NCBI RefSeq assembly: GCF_030812335.1
Contig: NZ_JAUSSN010000010.1
Coordinates: forward strand, 1 to 64,000
Reading direction: 5' to 3'
Source: Pseudarthrobacter oxydans
GTDB taxonomy: Bacteria > Actinomycetota > Actinomycetes > Actinomycetales > Micrococcaceae
Length of the DNA stretch: 64,000 nt
Below, piece by piece: positions 27,613 to 35,464 of the stretch. The notes beneath the pieces were generated by a model. It did no database searches. It was not told where the DNA came from and worked only from the letters and a program-made list of their open reading frames with translations. Each line of letters begins with the position of its first letter. Within the stretch, counting starts at the first letter, position 1. The translations under genes were made by a program, and so were the position numbers.

Positions 27613-27953
27613 GGCTGTTCCTGTCGGGTCGTCCGGATATTTGTGAGAGTCTGGCCCATCCTGCGCCAGGCTGTCTCCGAGCGCTCCAGTGCATGCCAGC
27701 CCTGCTCGGTGAGTGTGAACTGCTTGCGGCCCGGACCTGCCTGGTCGTGCTGCCAGGTGTGCTCGACGAGGCCCTGGTCCTCCAGCCTCTTCAGCAGGGG
27801 GTAAAGTGTTCCGCCCTTGATGCGTGTGAAGCCGTGCTGCCGGAGGACCTCGGCGATGGCATAGCCATGACTTTCACCGTGGCTGAGCGCCGCGAGCACT
27901 GCCTGCGGCAGCGCCGCACGCGTCAGCTCCTGATCAAAGTCGATGTCATCCAC
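27609..27953 (-). CDS. PadR family transcriptional regulator
   Basis: Protein of 114 aa with the PadR winged helix: LPQAVLAALSHGESHGYAIAEVL, TRIKGGTLYPLLKRLEDQGLVE and QFTLTEQGWHALE. The GTG start has no Shine-Dalgarno sequence, and a perfect palindrome lies 7 bp upstream, so the message may be leaderless. Likely autoregulated, with the HAAS-like partner as second gene. Confidence 0.85.
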   Translation of the reverse strand: MDDIDFDQELTRAALPQAVLAALSHGESHGYAIAEVLRQHGFTRIKGGTLYPLLKRLEDQGLVEHTWQHDQAGPGRKQFTLTEQGWHALERSETAWRRMGQTLTNIRTTRQEQP

Positions 27954-27959
27954 GAATAG

Positions 27960-27972
27960 ATAGTGTCACTAT
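27960..27972. promoter_or_regulatory. predicted PadR operator
   Basis: ATAGTGTCACTAT, 6-bp perfect arms around one base, lies 7 bp upstream of the padR GTG start. PadR repressors usually bind a dyad of the ATGT/ACAT or similar type at their own promoter. The position fits autorepression. Confidence 0.5.
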
Positions 27973-28011
27973 GTAGGTAGCTGCACAACCCTGAATGCGG
28001 ATCATTTTCGC

Positions 28012-28140
28012 GGCCCACGATCAATAGGCGCACTCGCGGGCGGACCCGCGGCCCCCCGGCGGTCCGGGGGCACTTTGGAGTGGGCCGGCGTCCAAATGGA
28101 CGACGCCGGCCCTGTGCGTCGTGTGAAAGTGCCCCCGGAC
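28012..28140. repeat. intergenic palindromic repeat, copy 2 (longest)
   Basis: It starts with GGCCCACGATCAATAGGCGC, shared with the half copy at 27124. Next come outer arms GTCCGGGGGCACTTT (28062-28076) and AAAGTGCCCCCGGAC (28126-28140), perfect over 15 bp, and an inner 11-bp stem GGGCCGGCGTC / GACGCCGGCCC (28082-28092, 28102-28112). This nested cruciform lies in the gap between padR and the hydrolase gene. Confidence 0.7.
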
Positions 28141-28196
28141 GGCAGGTGCTAGCTAAGGCCCGCGCCCCGGACTGCTCACAGGGACTGCGCAAGCCC

Positions 28197-28217
28197 GCTC
28201 GGGATTGAGCCCCGAGC
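28197..28217 (-). terminator. small hairpin after the hydrolase gene
   Basis: GCTCGGG / CCCGAGC with a 7-nt loop, about 20 bp beyond the hydrolase stop on the minus strand. No U-run, so weak support. Confidence 0.35.
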
Positions 28218-28235
28218 GCCACGGGCCGCTTCAGG

Positions 28236-29111
<876 letters not shown>

Positions 29112-29208
29112 TCAGTTCGTGCAGGAGCGGCGCAGCGCTGGTGCCACTGTACGGAACCAACGCCGGCAGGCGACAGGGTGTTCCCACAGGATTTTGGCAG
29201 CGTTCATT

Positions 29209-29236
29209 TTGAGTCAAATACCCCATGGGGTATATT
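29209..29236 (+). promoter_or_regulatory. promoter with CsoR/RcnR-like operator
   Basis: TTGAGT (29209-29214) and TATATT (29231-29236) are 16 bp apart. Between and overlapping them is the perfect 16-bp palindrome ATACCCCATGGGGTAT (29218-29233). A G/C-tract dyad flanked by ATA/TAT is the operator type known for CsoR/RcnR/FrmR-family metal, sulfur or formaldehyde sensors. No such regulator gene is in the window. Confidence 0.65.
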
Positions 29237-29269
29237 GGTGACAACAGACCCACCAACAAGGAGAACCAG

Positions 29270-29437
29270 ATGTGCCGACAGGTTGCATGCAAGAAGTGCG
29301 GTAAGACCACTTGGGCCGGCTGCGGCCAGCACGTTGACTCGGTCATGCGGGGCGTCAAGAGCGCCGACCGCTGTAAGGGTCACGAGGGTGAAGTCAGCAC
29401 CAAGACCGGCTTCTTCGCCAAGCTCTTCGGCCGCTAA
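29270..29437 (+). CDS. small Cys-rich protein under a CsoR-like operator
   Basis: Protein of 55 aa, preceded by AAGGAG at good spacing. It carries MCRQVACKKCGKTTW, GCGQHVD and DRCKGH, so five Cys in CxxC and CGxH-type spacing plus two His, enough for a zinc-ribbon-like or metal-binding site. The tail KTGFFAKLFGR is basic and amphipathic. The start at 29270 is preferred over a frame beginning at 29225 within the operator. Small proteins of this pattern are common in bacteria but, as far as I know, have no assigned function. The operator suggests induction by metal or reactive sulfur/aldehyde stress; this is inference. Confidence 0.75.
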   Translation: MCRQVACKKCGKTTWAGCGQHVDSVMRGVKSADRCKGHEGEVSTKTGFFAKLFGR

Positions 29438-29548
29438 CCGTTTCTCCAGCTGGAATGCAGGGCCCCGTTGCACACCGTGCGGCGGGGCTCCGCACGTTAA
29501 CGGCCTGGGCTAACGCCCTCCGCGCAAACGCCCGCGCCCGCCGCCGCC

Positions 29549-30475
29549 CTACTCCAGCAGCGCCTTCGTCACCACACCCGTCAGATCATGGATCATGGCC
29601 AGGCGCTTCTCGCTCCCGCCGTCCTCGCCCCAGCTGTAGATGGTCAGCGCGTAGGACCGGTCGCCGGAGCTCAGGATCGCCGCGTCGTGGAGGTAGCCCC
29701 CCAGCGCGCCGTACTTGTGCTGCACCGTGATGCCCGGGCCGACCGCGGCCGGAATGAGCCGTTCGTTGTTCGTCTTCTGCATGTAGCCGAGCAGTTCCTG
29801 CGTGTGTTCCGCGTTGATCAGCTTGCCCGTGGACAGCTGTTTGAGCAGGTCCGCCATCTCGGCCGGGGTCAGCAGGTTCTGCTCCGGGTCGTAGCTGATC
29901 CCGATCGATGCGGCGTACTCGATCAGCCGGGGGTAGCCGATGTCCTGCATCAGCAGCAGCCAGGCGTCGTTGCTGCTCGCGTTGACCATCGCCTGGATCT
30001 GGAACGCGGCGTCGTAGCTCCCCAGCGGCACGTCCAGTGACTTCTCGCCGGTCTCCACCAGATGGTAGTAGGCGGCCGCCGTGATGATCTTGGCGGTGCT
30101 GGCGGCCACAAACTCGGTCCCGTCGCCGTAGCCGCGCGGCTCCCCGCCGTGGGTGTCCGCGAGGACGACGCCGATCCGGTAGCCGGGGTTTTCGGCCAGG
30201 ACCCGCCGCACCTCGGCGTCGAGGGCATCGAGGTCGACGGCGGCCTGCGGGGCTTCCGCCGGCGGGGCCGCGGCCGCGGGCTGTTCCTCCCACTGTTCCT
30301 GCCACAGGTCCTCGGGGCCGGCGACGAAGTCCGTCCCGGGAACCGGCCCGGTGCGGACGGCACCCAGGGTCACCATGCCCACCAGCAGCAGGGCCGTGGC
30401 CGCCCAGACCAGGAGCAGCTTTGCCCGGGCAGTGAGGGACTTGGCGGCCGGACGGGAGGGTCCCGAGGTGTTCAT
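29549..30475 (-). CDS. class A beta-lactamase-like serine hydrolase, membrane-anchored
   Basis: Protein of 308 aa. A single N-terminal membrane helix (about residues 18-40) is followed by a Pro/Ala/Glu-rich linker (50-80) and a beta-lactamase fold: S126-T-A-K129 (SxxK motif), S167-S-N169 (SxN motif) and KYG in place of KTG (about residue 253). The typical Glu of the omega loop is not obvious. Penicillin hydrolysis is therefore doubtful, and a cell-wall-related serine hydrolase or penicillin-binding role is equally possible. It stands alone, divergent from the dehydrogenase gene. Confidence 0.75.
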   Translation of the reverse strand: MNTSGPSRPAAKSLTARAKLLLVWAATALLLVGMVTLGAVRTGPVPGTDFVAGPEDLWQEQWEEQPAAAAPPAEAPQAAVDLDALDAEVRRVLAENPGYRIGVVLADTHGGEPRGYGDGTEFVAASTAKIITAAAYYHLVETGEKSLDVPLGSYDAAFQIQAMVNASSNDAWLLLMQDIGYPRLIEYAASIGISYDPEQNLLTPAEMADLLKQLSTGKLINAEHTQELLGYMQKTNNERLIPAAVGPGITVQHKYGALGGYLHDAAILSSGDRSYALTIYSWGEDGGSEKRLAMIHDLTGVVTKALLE

Positions 30476-30668
30476 GGTGCAGGACCTTCCAGGTCAGTAA
30501 GGGAGAGGGGTTTCCTGCAATGTATGCCCGGGGAATGGGCATGTCCAAATGCCGCGCGGGGCGGCGCGAAGGTGAGGGCAAACTCCCGTCCGGGCCGGGG
30601 CCGGTTGTGTGACACGGCCCACGGCGGAAGCACCGTCCGGGGGCCCTGGCACCATTAGGCTGGCAGCT

Positions 30669-31589
30669 ATGCCGAGGAAAATAACCGTGAGCCTGCCGGA
30701 CCCGACCCTGCGCGAGTACCTCAATCCCCACCCCGACGTCACCGTCCTGGAGTGGGACCTGACCGGGGAGCCGCCCCGGCCGCGCCTCGACATCGTGGTC
30801 CAGCCCTACATGGGCAGCGCGGAGGCCCTGCGCGGCCTGGAAGCGGTGGACACCGGGCTCGTGCAGAGCACGTCGATCGGGTACGACGGCGTCGCGGAGT
30901 CACTGCCCGCGGGCCGGGTGTTCGCCAACGCCGCCGGCGTCCACGAGACCTCCACCGCCGAACTGACCCTGGCCCTGATCCTGGCCAGCCAGCGCGAGTT
31001 CCCGCGGCTGCTGCAGAACCAGCAGGAGGGCCGCTGGGAGACCCGGCCCACCGCCAGCCTCGCGGACCGGCGGGTGCTGATCGTCGGCTACGGCGGCGTG
31101 GGGAAGGCGATCGAGGACCGCCTCCTGCCCTTCGAAACCACGGTCACCAAGGTGGCCAGCCGGGAACGGACGGACCCGCGCGGCCACGTCCACGGCATCG
31201 ACGAGCTGCACACCCTGCTGCCGGAGCACGACATCGTGATCGTGGGCGTCCCGCTCAGCGACGCCACCCGCCACCTCATCGACGACGCCTTCCTCTCGGC
31301 CATGCCCGACGGGGCCCTGGTCGTCAACGTGGCCCGCGGCCCGGTCGCGGACACGGACGCCCTGGTCCGGCACACCGCCTCCGGCCGGATCCGCGCCGCC
31401 CTGGACGTCACCGATCCCGAACCGCTGCCGCAGGACCACCCCCTGTGGCGGACCCCCGGCGTCATCATCAGCCCGCATGTGGGCGGGGCGAGCTCGGCGA
31501 TGCGCCCGCGGATGGGAAAGCTGGTCCAGCGGCAGATCGAGCTCATGCTGGCGGGCGAACCGCCGGTGAACGTGGTGCTGAACGGCTAG
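30669..31589 (+). CDS. D-isomer-specific 2-hydroxyacid dehydrogenase
   Basis: Protein of 306 aa from the ATG at 30669 (MPRKITVSLP). The NAD-binding motif is LIVGYGGVGKAIEDRLLPF (about 139). The catalytic set is Arg in VVNVARGPVADTDALV (about 225), Glu in TDPEPLPQDHPLW (about 253) and His in ISPHVGGASSA (about 274). The family reduces 2-keto acids such as glyoxylate, hydroxypyruvate or phosphoglycerate derivatives. Substrate not decidable. The frame could start at 30609, but that would enter the promoter side of the divergent gene. Confidence 0.85.
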   Translation: MPRKITVSLPDPTLREYLNPHPDVTVLEWDLTGEPPRPRLDIVVQPYMGSAEALRGLEAVDTGLVQSTSIGYDGVAESLPAGRVFANAAGVHETSTAELTLALILASQREFPRLLQNQQEGRWETRPTASLADRRVLIVGYGGVGKAIEDRLLPFETTVTKVASRERTDPRGHVHGIDELHTLLPEHDIVIVGVPLSDATRHLIDDAFLSAMPDGALVVNVARGPVADTDALVRHTASGRIRAALDVTDPEPLPQDHPLWRTPGVIISPHVGGASSAMRPRMGKLVQRQIELMLAGEPPVNVVLNG

Positions 31590-31717
31590 GCGCCGGCGTA
31601 GCCGAGGTGCTCGATTGGCTGCGCGCCGTGCCGCAGCTCCCCATGGGTCCCGGGGCTTGTTCAGTCGAGTCCCGGCTTGCCACTGGAGCTAATCGGTCCG
31701 CCTTGGTAGCTTCAAGC

Positions 31718-32155
31718 ATGGCCATCAAATTTGAGAACGTCGGTATCGCCGTTCGCGACCTCGAAGCAACAATCGCCTTCTTCACCGACCTCGGGCTCAC
31801 GGTCGTCGGCCGTGACACGGTCAGCGGCGAGTGGACCGACACCGCCGTCGGACTTGACGGCAACCACGCCAAGATTGCGATGCTCCAGACCCCGGACGGT
31901 CATGGTCAGCTTGAGCTCTTCGAATACATCCACCCCCAAGCGAACGAGTCGAACCCAACTCGTCCCAACGACATCGGCATGCACCGCGTGGCCTTCTCGG
32001 TCGACGACATCGACAAAGCCCTTGAGATAGCTGCCAAGCACGGATGCCATCCGCTGCGCGGCGTGGCGACGTACCGCGACGAATACAAACTCACCTACCT
32101 CCGCGGTCCCAGCGGAATCATTGTGATGCTCGCCGAGAAACTCAAGAAAGACTGA
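31718..32155 (+). CDS. VOC family protein (glyoxalase/dioxygenase fold)
   Basis: Protein of 145 aa with two beta-alpha-beta-beta-beta units: FENVGIAVRDLEATIAFFTDLGL at the start and GMHRVAFSVDDIDKALEIAAKHG from about residue 88, with metal-ligand candidates H/E in QLELFEYI and the late YLRGPSGIIVMLAE. This is the pattern of the vicinal oxygen chelate superfamily (glyoxalase I, fosfomycin-resistance and dioxygenase types); activity unknown. Its codons use more A/T in third positions than the neighbours, a mild hint of separate origin. The upstream gap of 128 bp shows nothing notable. Confidence 0.8.
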   Translation: MAIKFENVGIAVRDLEATIAFFTDLGLTVVGRDTVSGEWTDTAVGLDGNHAKIAMLQTPDGHGQLELFEYIHPQANESNPTRPNDIGMHRVAFSVDDIDKALEIAAKHGCHPLRGVATYRDEYKLTYLRGPSGIIVMLAEKLKKD

Positions 32156-32185
32156 CAGCCGGATCGGCCAATTGAGTGCTGTGGC

Positions 32186-33418
32186 CTACCCCGTCGGCTG
32201 GACCAGGCTCCAACCGGTCACGGCCACATACCCGCCGCTGATCATGTCCAGGTCGGCCGGAAGACGGGTCCGGGCGGCGCCGGAAAAGGGCGCGACCAGG
32301 ATCGCACCCACCCTGGTATCGCCGGCACCGGCCATGGCGTTCCAGCCCAGGGCCGCCTGGGCGGCGGCACCCGGGGCGACGGTGATAGCGCGCGGGCCGG
32401 GGTCCGTGGTCATAAACGAGCCGCCGCGGACCGTCAGAATGTCCATGGCCCACCCGCCGGTGTCGTCGAAAGCGACGTCGGGATAGGCGTTGAGCACGCA
32501 CGGAACTGTGCCGGAATTGACGAGCCGGATGGGCATGCCGCGGTGGCCGGTGGCGGCGTCCGGTTCGCCGAGGGAAATCGCCACCTGCTCGCTGCTGCAC
32601 CAGCTCGGATCCGGAGTTTGCTGCAGCGGGCCCACGGTTGGCGAGCCGTAGACGACCGGCTGCTCGGTGGGCGACGGCGAGGGCGCTGGCCGGACCTGGG
32701 CAGCGTTGGCGGCGGCGCGGGTTGCCGCTCCGGACAGCGGCGCGGCGGCCACCAGCAGGACGCCGCAGACGGCCGTGGCAGCGAGGAGGATCCCGAGCCG
32801 CGCCCGTGGCCGCTGCGGGCCAGTGGCTGCTGTCCGCGGAAGGTGCAGACCATCCGGGCCGCCGCCCGAGACGGCGTTGTCACCGTCGTCGCCGTTCCTG
32901 CTGCGGGCGGCCGCCACACGGATCCAGACCAAGGCAGGAATCCAGCCCCAGACAATGCCCCAGTAGCCGGCGGCCAGCAGGGAGGGGCCCGCACCGTCGA
33001 ACACCATCGCCATGCGAGGTGGCGGCCACTGCGCCGAGATGCTCCCGGCGGACCAGAGCACGCTGGTGAAGAAGGACGCGAGCACCACGCACAGCCAGAC
33101 GCTCATCATGGCCGTCCGGTTGTCGATGCGGTCCGCCGGGCGGGAAACCAGCAAGCGCAGCAGGAGCAGCAGCATGCCCAGCAGCGTCAAAACCGAGAGG
33201 GCGGGAATGAGGATCGGCCAAGGTGCGACCGCATGCCAGCTGGAAGCAGCCACCGTTTCCGGGACCACCAGCCGGGTTAGCGAAACCGGAAAGACGCTGA
33301 ACCAGCTCAGTGCCGCGAACAATGCCGCGCTGATGAGCCAGCCGATTCCTGCTGCCGCTGCCGCTGCCGCTGCCGCCGTCGCTGCGCCGCGTGGCGTACC
33401 CCCAAAACCATTCCCCAT
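32186..33418 (-). CDS. membrane protein with C-terminal DUF4232-like domain
   Basis: Protein of 410 aa from the ATG at 33418 (MGNGFGGTPR). Membrane segments are near residues 25-50, 75-95, 105-130, 140-165 and 210-230. The extracytoplasmic part from about 260 starts after a Pro/Ser-rich linker and has WCSSEQVAISLGEPDAATG, IRLVNSGTVPCVLNAYPDVAF and a late conserved Trp, as in DUF4232 proteins. A hexanucleotide (GCCGCT-type) repeat at about 33350-33382 encodes a poly-Ala run near the start. Function unknown; probably cell-envelope. Confidence 0.7.
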   Translation of the reverse strand: MGNGFGGTPRGAATAAAAAAAAAGIGWLISAALFAALSWFSVFPVSLTRLVVPETVAASSWHAVAPWPILIPALSVLTLLGMLLLLLRLLVSRPADRIDNRTAMMSVWLCVVLASFFTSVLWSAGSISAQWPPPRMAMVFDGAGPSLLAAGYWGIVWGWIPALVWIRVAAARSRNGDDGDNAVSGGGPDGLHLPRTAATGPQRPRARLGILLAATAVCGVLLVAAAPLSGAATRAAANAAQVRPAPSPSPTEQPVVYGSPTVGPLQQTPDPSWCSSEQVAISLGEPDAATGHRGMPIRLVNSGTVPCVLNAYPDVAFDDTGGWAMDILTVRGGSFMTTDPGPRAITVAPGAAAQAALGWNAMAGAGDTRVGAILVAPFSGAARTRLPADLDMISGGYVAVTGWSLVQPTG

Positions 33419-33724
33419 GCCGGCCAGCCTAATACAGCCCGCGGCGAGGAACGGCGACGACCGTTGCTGCGGCAATGCTCCGGTTCCCGCGGAATGGCGT
33501 GGGTCGTCCGCGGCTGTCTCGTGCTCCCGGAAGGTGACGCCAGACGGTCAGGGAACGCCGCCAAATAGCGGCCAAAATCCACACCCCGGCAAAACCGGCC
33601 CGCAAGCGCGCAGCGTCGCAGCAGTCACAGCGGGTCCGCCCTCAGAGGAACCCGTTCCGCTCCCGGCCCCCGGACGTAAACTGACCTTCGGATCACTCGG
33701 CGGAACGCACGGCTGGGAGTACGG
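33419..33724. other. intergenic region upstream of the ABC exporter
   Basis: Gap of 306 bp between divergent genes. No convincing ORF, strong palindrome or RNA gene seen. It must hold the promoters of the DUF4232-like gene and of the ABC transporter pair. Confidence 0.5.
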
Positions 33725-35464
33725 ATGCTCTGGAAACTGCTCGTTGAATACCTGGCACCGCAACGCAGGCTGCTGCTCGCCGTCGTCGTCTTCCAGCTGG
33801 CGCAGTCCATCGCCTCGCTGTACCTGCCCACCCTGAACGCGGACATCATCGACCAGGGCGTGGCGAAGGGCGACACGGACTACATCCTGCGCGTCGGCGG
33901 GGTGATGCTGCTGGTGACCCTGCTGCAGATCGCCTGCGCCATCGCCGCGGTGTACTTCGGGGCGAAGGCGGCGATGGCGATGGGCCGGGACGTGCGCGGG
34001 GCGATCTTCGGCCGCGTGGCGGCCTTCTCCGAACAGGAGGTCACCCGCTTCGGCGCGCCGAGCCTGATCACCCGCTCCACCAACGACGTCCAGCAGGTCC
34101 AGCAGCTGGTGCTGGTCTCCGCCACGCTGATGGTGGCCGCGCCCATGCTCAGCATCGGCGGGGTGATCATGGCGATCCGGCAGGACGTGCAGCTGTCCTG
34201 GCTGATCGCGGTCAGCGTGCCGGTGCTACTCGGCGCGGTGGGGCTGATCATCACCCGGATGGTGCCGCTGTTCCGGCTCATGCAGACCCGGATCGACACC
34301 GTGAACCGGGTGCTGCGCGAACAGCTCACCGGCATCCGGGTGGTCCGCGCCTTCGTCCGCGAGGACGTGGAGACCGCCCGCTTCGCCCGGGCCAACGAGG
34401 ACGTCACGGACACCGCACTGCGCGCCGGCCGGCTGATGGCGCTCGCGTTCCCCACCGTGATGCTGGTGCTGAACGTTTCGTCCGTGGCCGTGATCTGGTT
34501 CGGCGCGTTCCGGATCCAGGACGGCTCCATGCAGGTGGGCACCATGATCGCGTTCCTGAGCTACCTCATGCAGATCCTGATGTCCGTCATGATGGCCACG
34601 TTCATGGCGATCATGATCCCGCGCGCGGCTGTCTCCGCGGACCGGATCGGGCAGGTGCTGGGCACCGAGTCGAGCGTGCGGCCGCCGGAGCACCCGCTGG
34701 ACTTCTCCGGCCGCACCGGCCGCGGCGAGCTTCAGATGCGCGACGTCGGGTTCGCCTACCCGGGTGCCGAGCAGCCAGTCTTGTCCGGGATCAGCTTCAC
34801 CGCCCGGGCGGGTCAGACGACGGCGATCATCGGCGCCACCGGCTCCGGCAAGACCACCCTGGTGAACCTGATGCCGCGGCTCTTCGACGCCACCGCCGGC
34901 TCGGTGCGGATCGACGGCGTGGACGTCCGCGAGCTTCACCCGGACCTGCTCTGGGGGCACATCGGCCTGGTCCCGCAGAAGCCGTACCTGTTCTCCGGCA
35001 CGGTGCGCAGCAACCTGCTCTATGGCAAACCCGACGCCACCGAGGACGAACTCTGGCAGGCGCTGTCCATTGCGCAGGCCGAGGACTTCGTCCGGGAGAT
35101 GGAGGGCGGGCTGGATGCGCCCATCTCGCAGGGCGGCACCAACGTCTCCGGCGGGCAGCGGCAGCGGATCGCGATCGCCCGGGCTCTGGTGAAACGGCCC
35201 GAACTCTACATCTTTGACGATTCGTTCTCCTCCCTGGACACCGCCACCGACGCCCGGCTGCGGCAGGCGCTCCGGCAGCACACCGCTGGCGCCACCCTGG
35301 TGATCATCGCCCAGCGGGTCTCCAGCATCATCGACGCGGACCAGATCCTGGTGCTCGACGGCGGCCGGCTCGTCGCGCACGGCACGCACGAGGAGCTGCT
35401 GGCGACCTCGGAGACGTACCAGGAGATCGTGAACTCCCAGCTCGCGGCGGAGGAGGCGGCATGA
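33725..35464 (+). CDS. ABC exporter subunit 1 (membrane + ATPase half-transporter, degenerate Walker B)
   Basis: Protein of 579 aa: six membrane helices (about 1-310) then an ATPase domain. Walker A is GATGSGKT (about 370-377). The signature is NVSGGQRQR. The Walker B is LYIFDDSFSSLD, with Asp at about residue 499 where the catalytic Glu is expected. Such a substitution is typical of one half of heterodimeric exporters (TM287/288, BmrCD type). The stop overlaps the next start by 4 bp. Substrate unknown; drug or lipid export is usual for the family. Confidence 0.9.
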   Translation: MLWKLLVEYLAPQRRLLLAVVVFQLAQSIASLYLPTLNADIIDQGVAKGDTDYILRVGGVMLLVTLLQIACAIAAVYFGAKAAMAMGRDVRGAIFGRVAAFSEQEVTRFGAPSLITRSTNDVQQVQQLVLVSATLMVAAPMLSIGGVIMAIRQDVQLSWLIAVSVPVLLGAVGLIITRMVPLFRLMQTRIDTVNRVLREQLTGIRVVRAFVREDVETARFARANEDVTDTALRAGRLMALAFPTVMLVLNVSSVAVIWFGAFRIQDGSMQVGTMIAFLSYLMQILMSVMMATFMAIMIPRAAVSADRIGQVLGTESSVRPPEHPLDFSGRTGRGELQMRDVGFAYPGAEQPVLSGISFTARAGQTTAIIGATGSGKTTLVNLMPRLFDATAGSVRIDGVDVRELHPDLLWGHIGLVPQKPYLFSGTVRSNLLYGKPDATEDELWQALSIAQAEDFVREMEGGLDAPISQGGTNVSGGQRQRIAIARALVKRPELYIFDDSFSSLDTATDARLRQALRQHTAGATLVIIAQRVSSIIDADQILVLDGGRLVAHGTHEELLATSETYQEIVNSQLAAEEAA

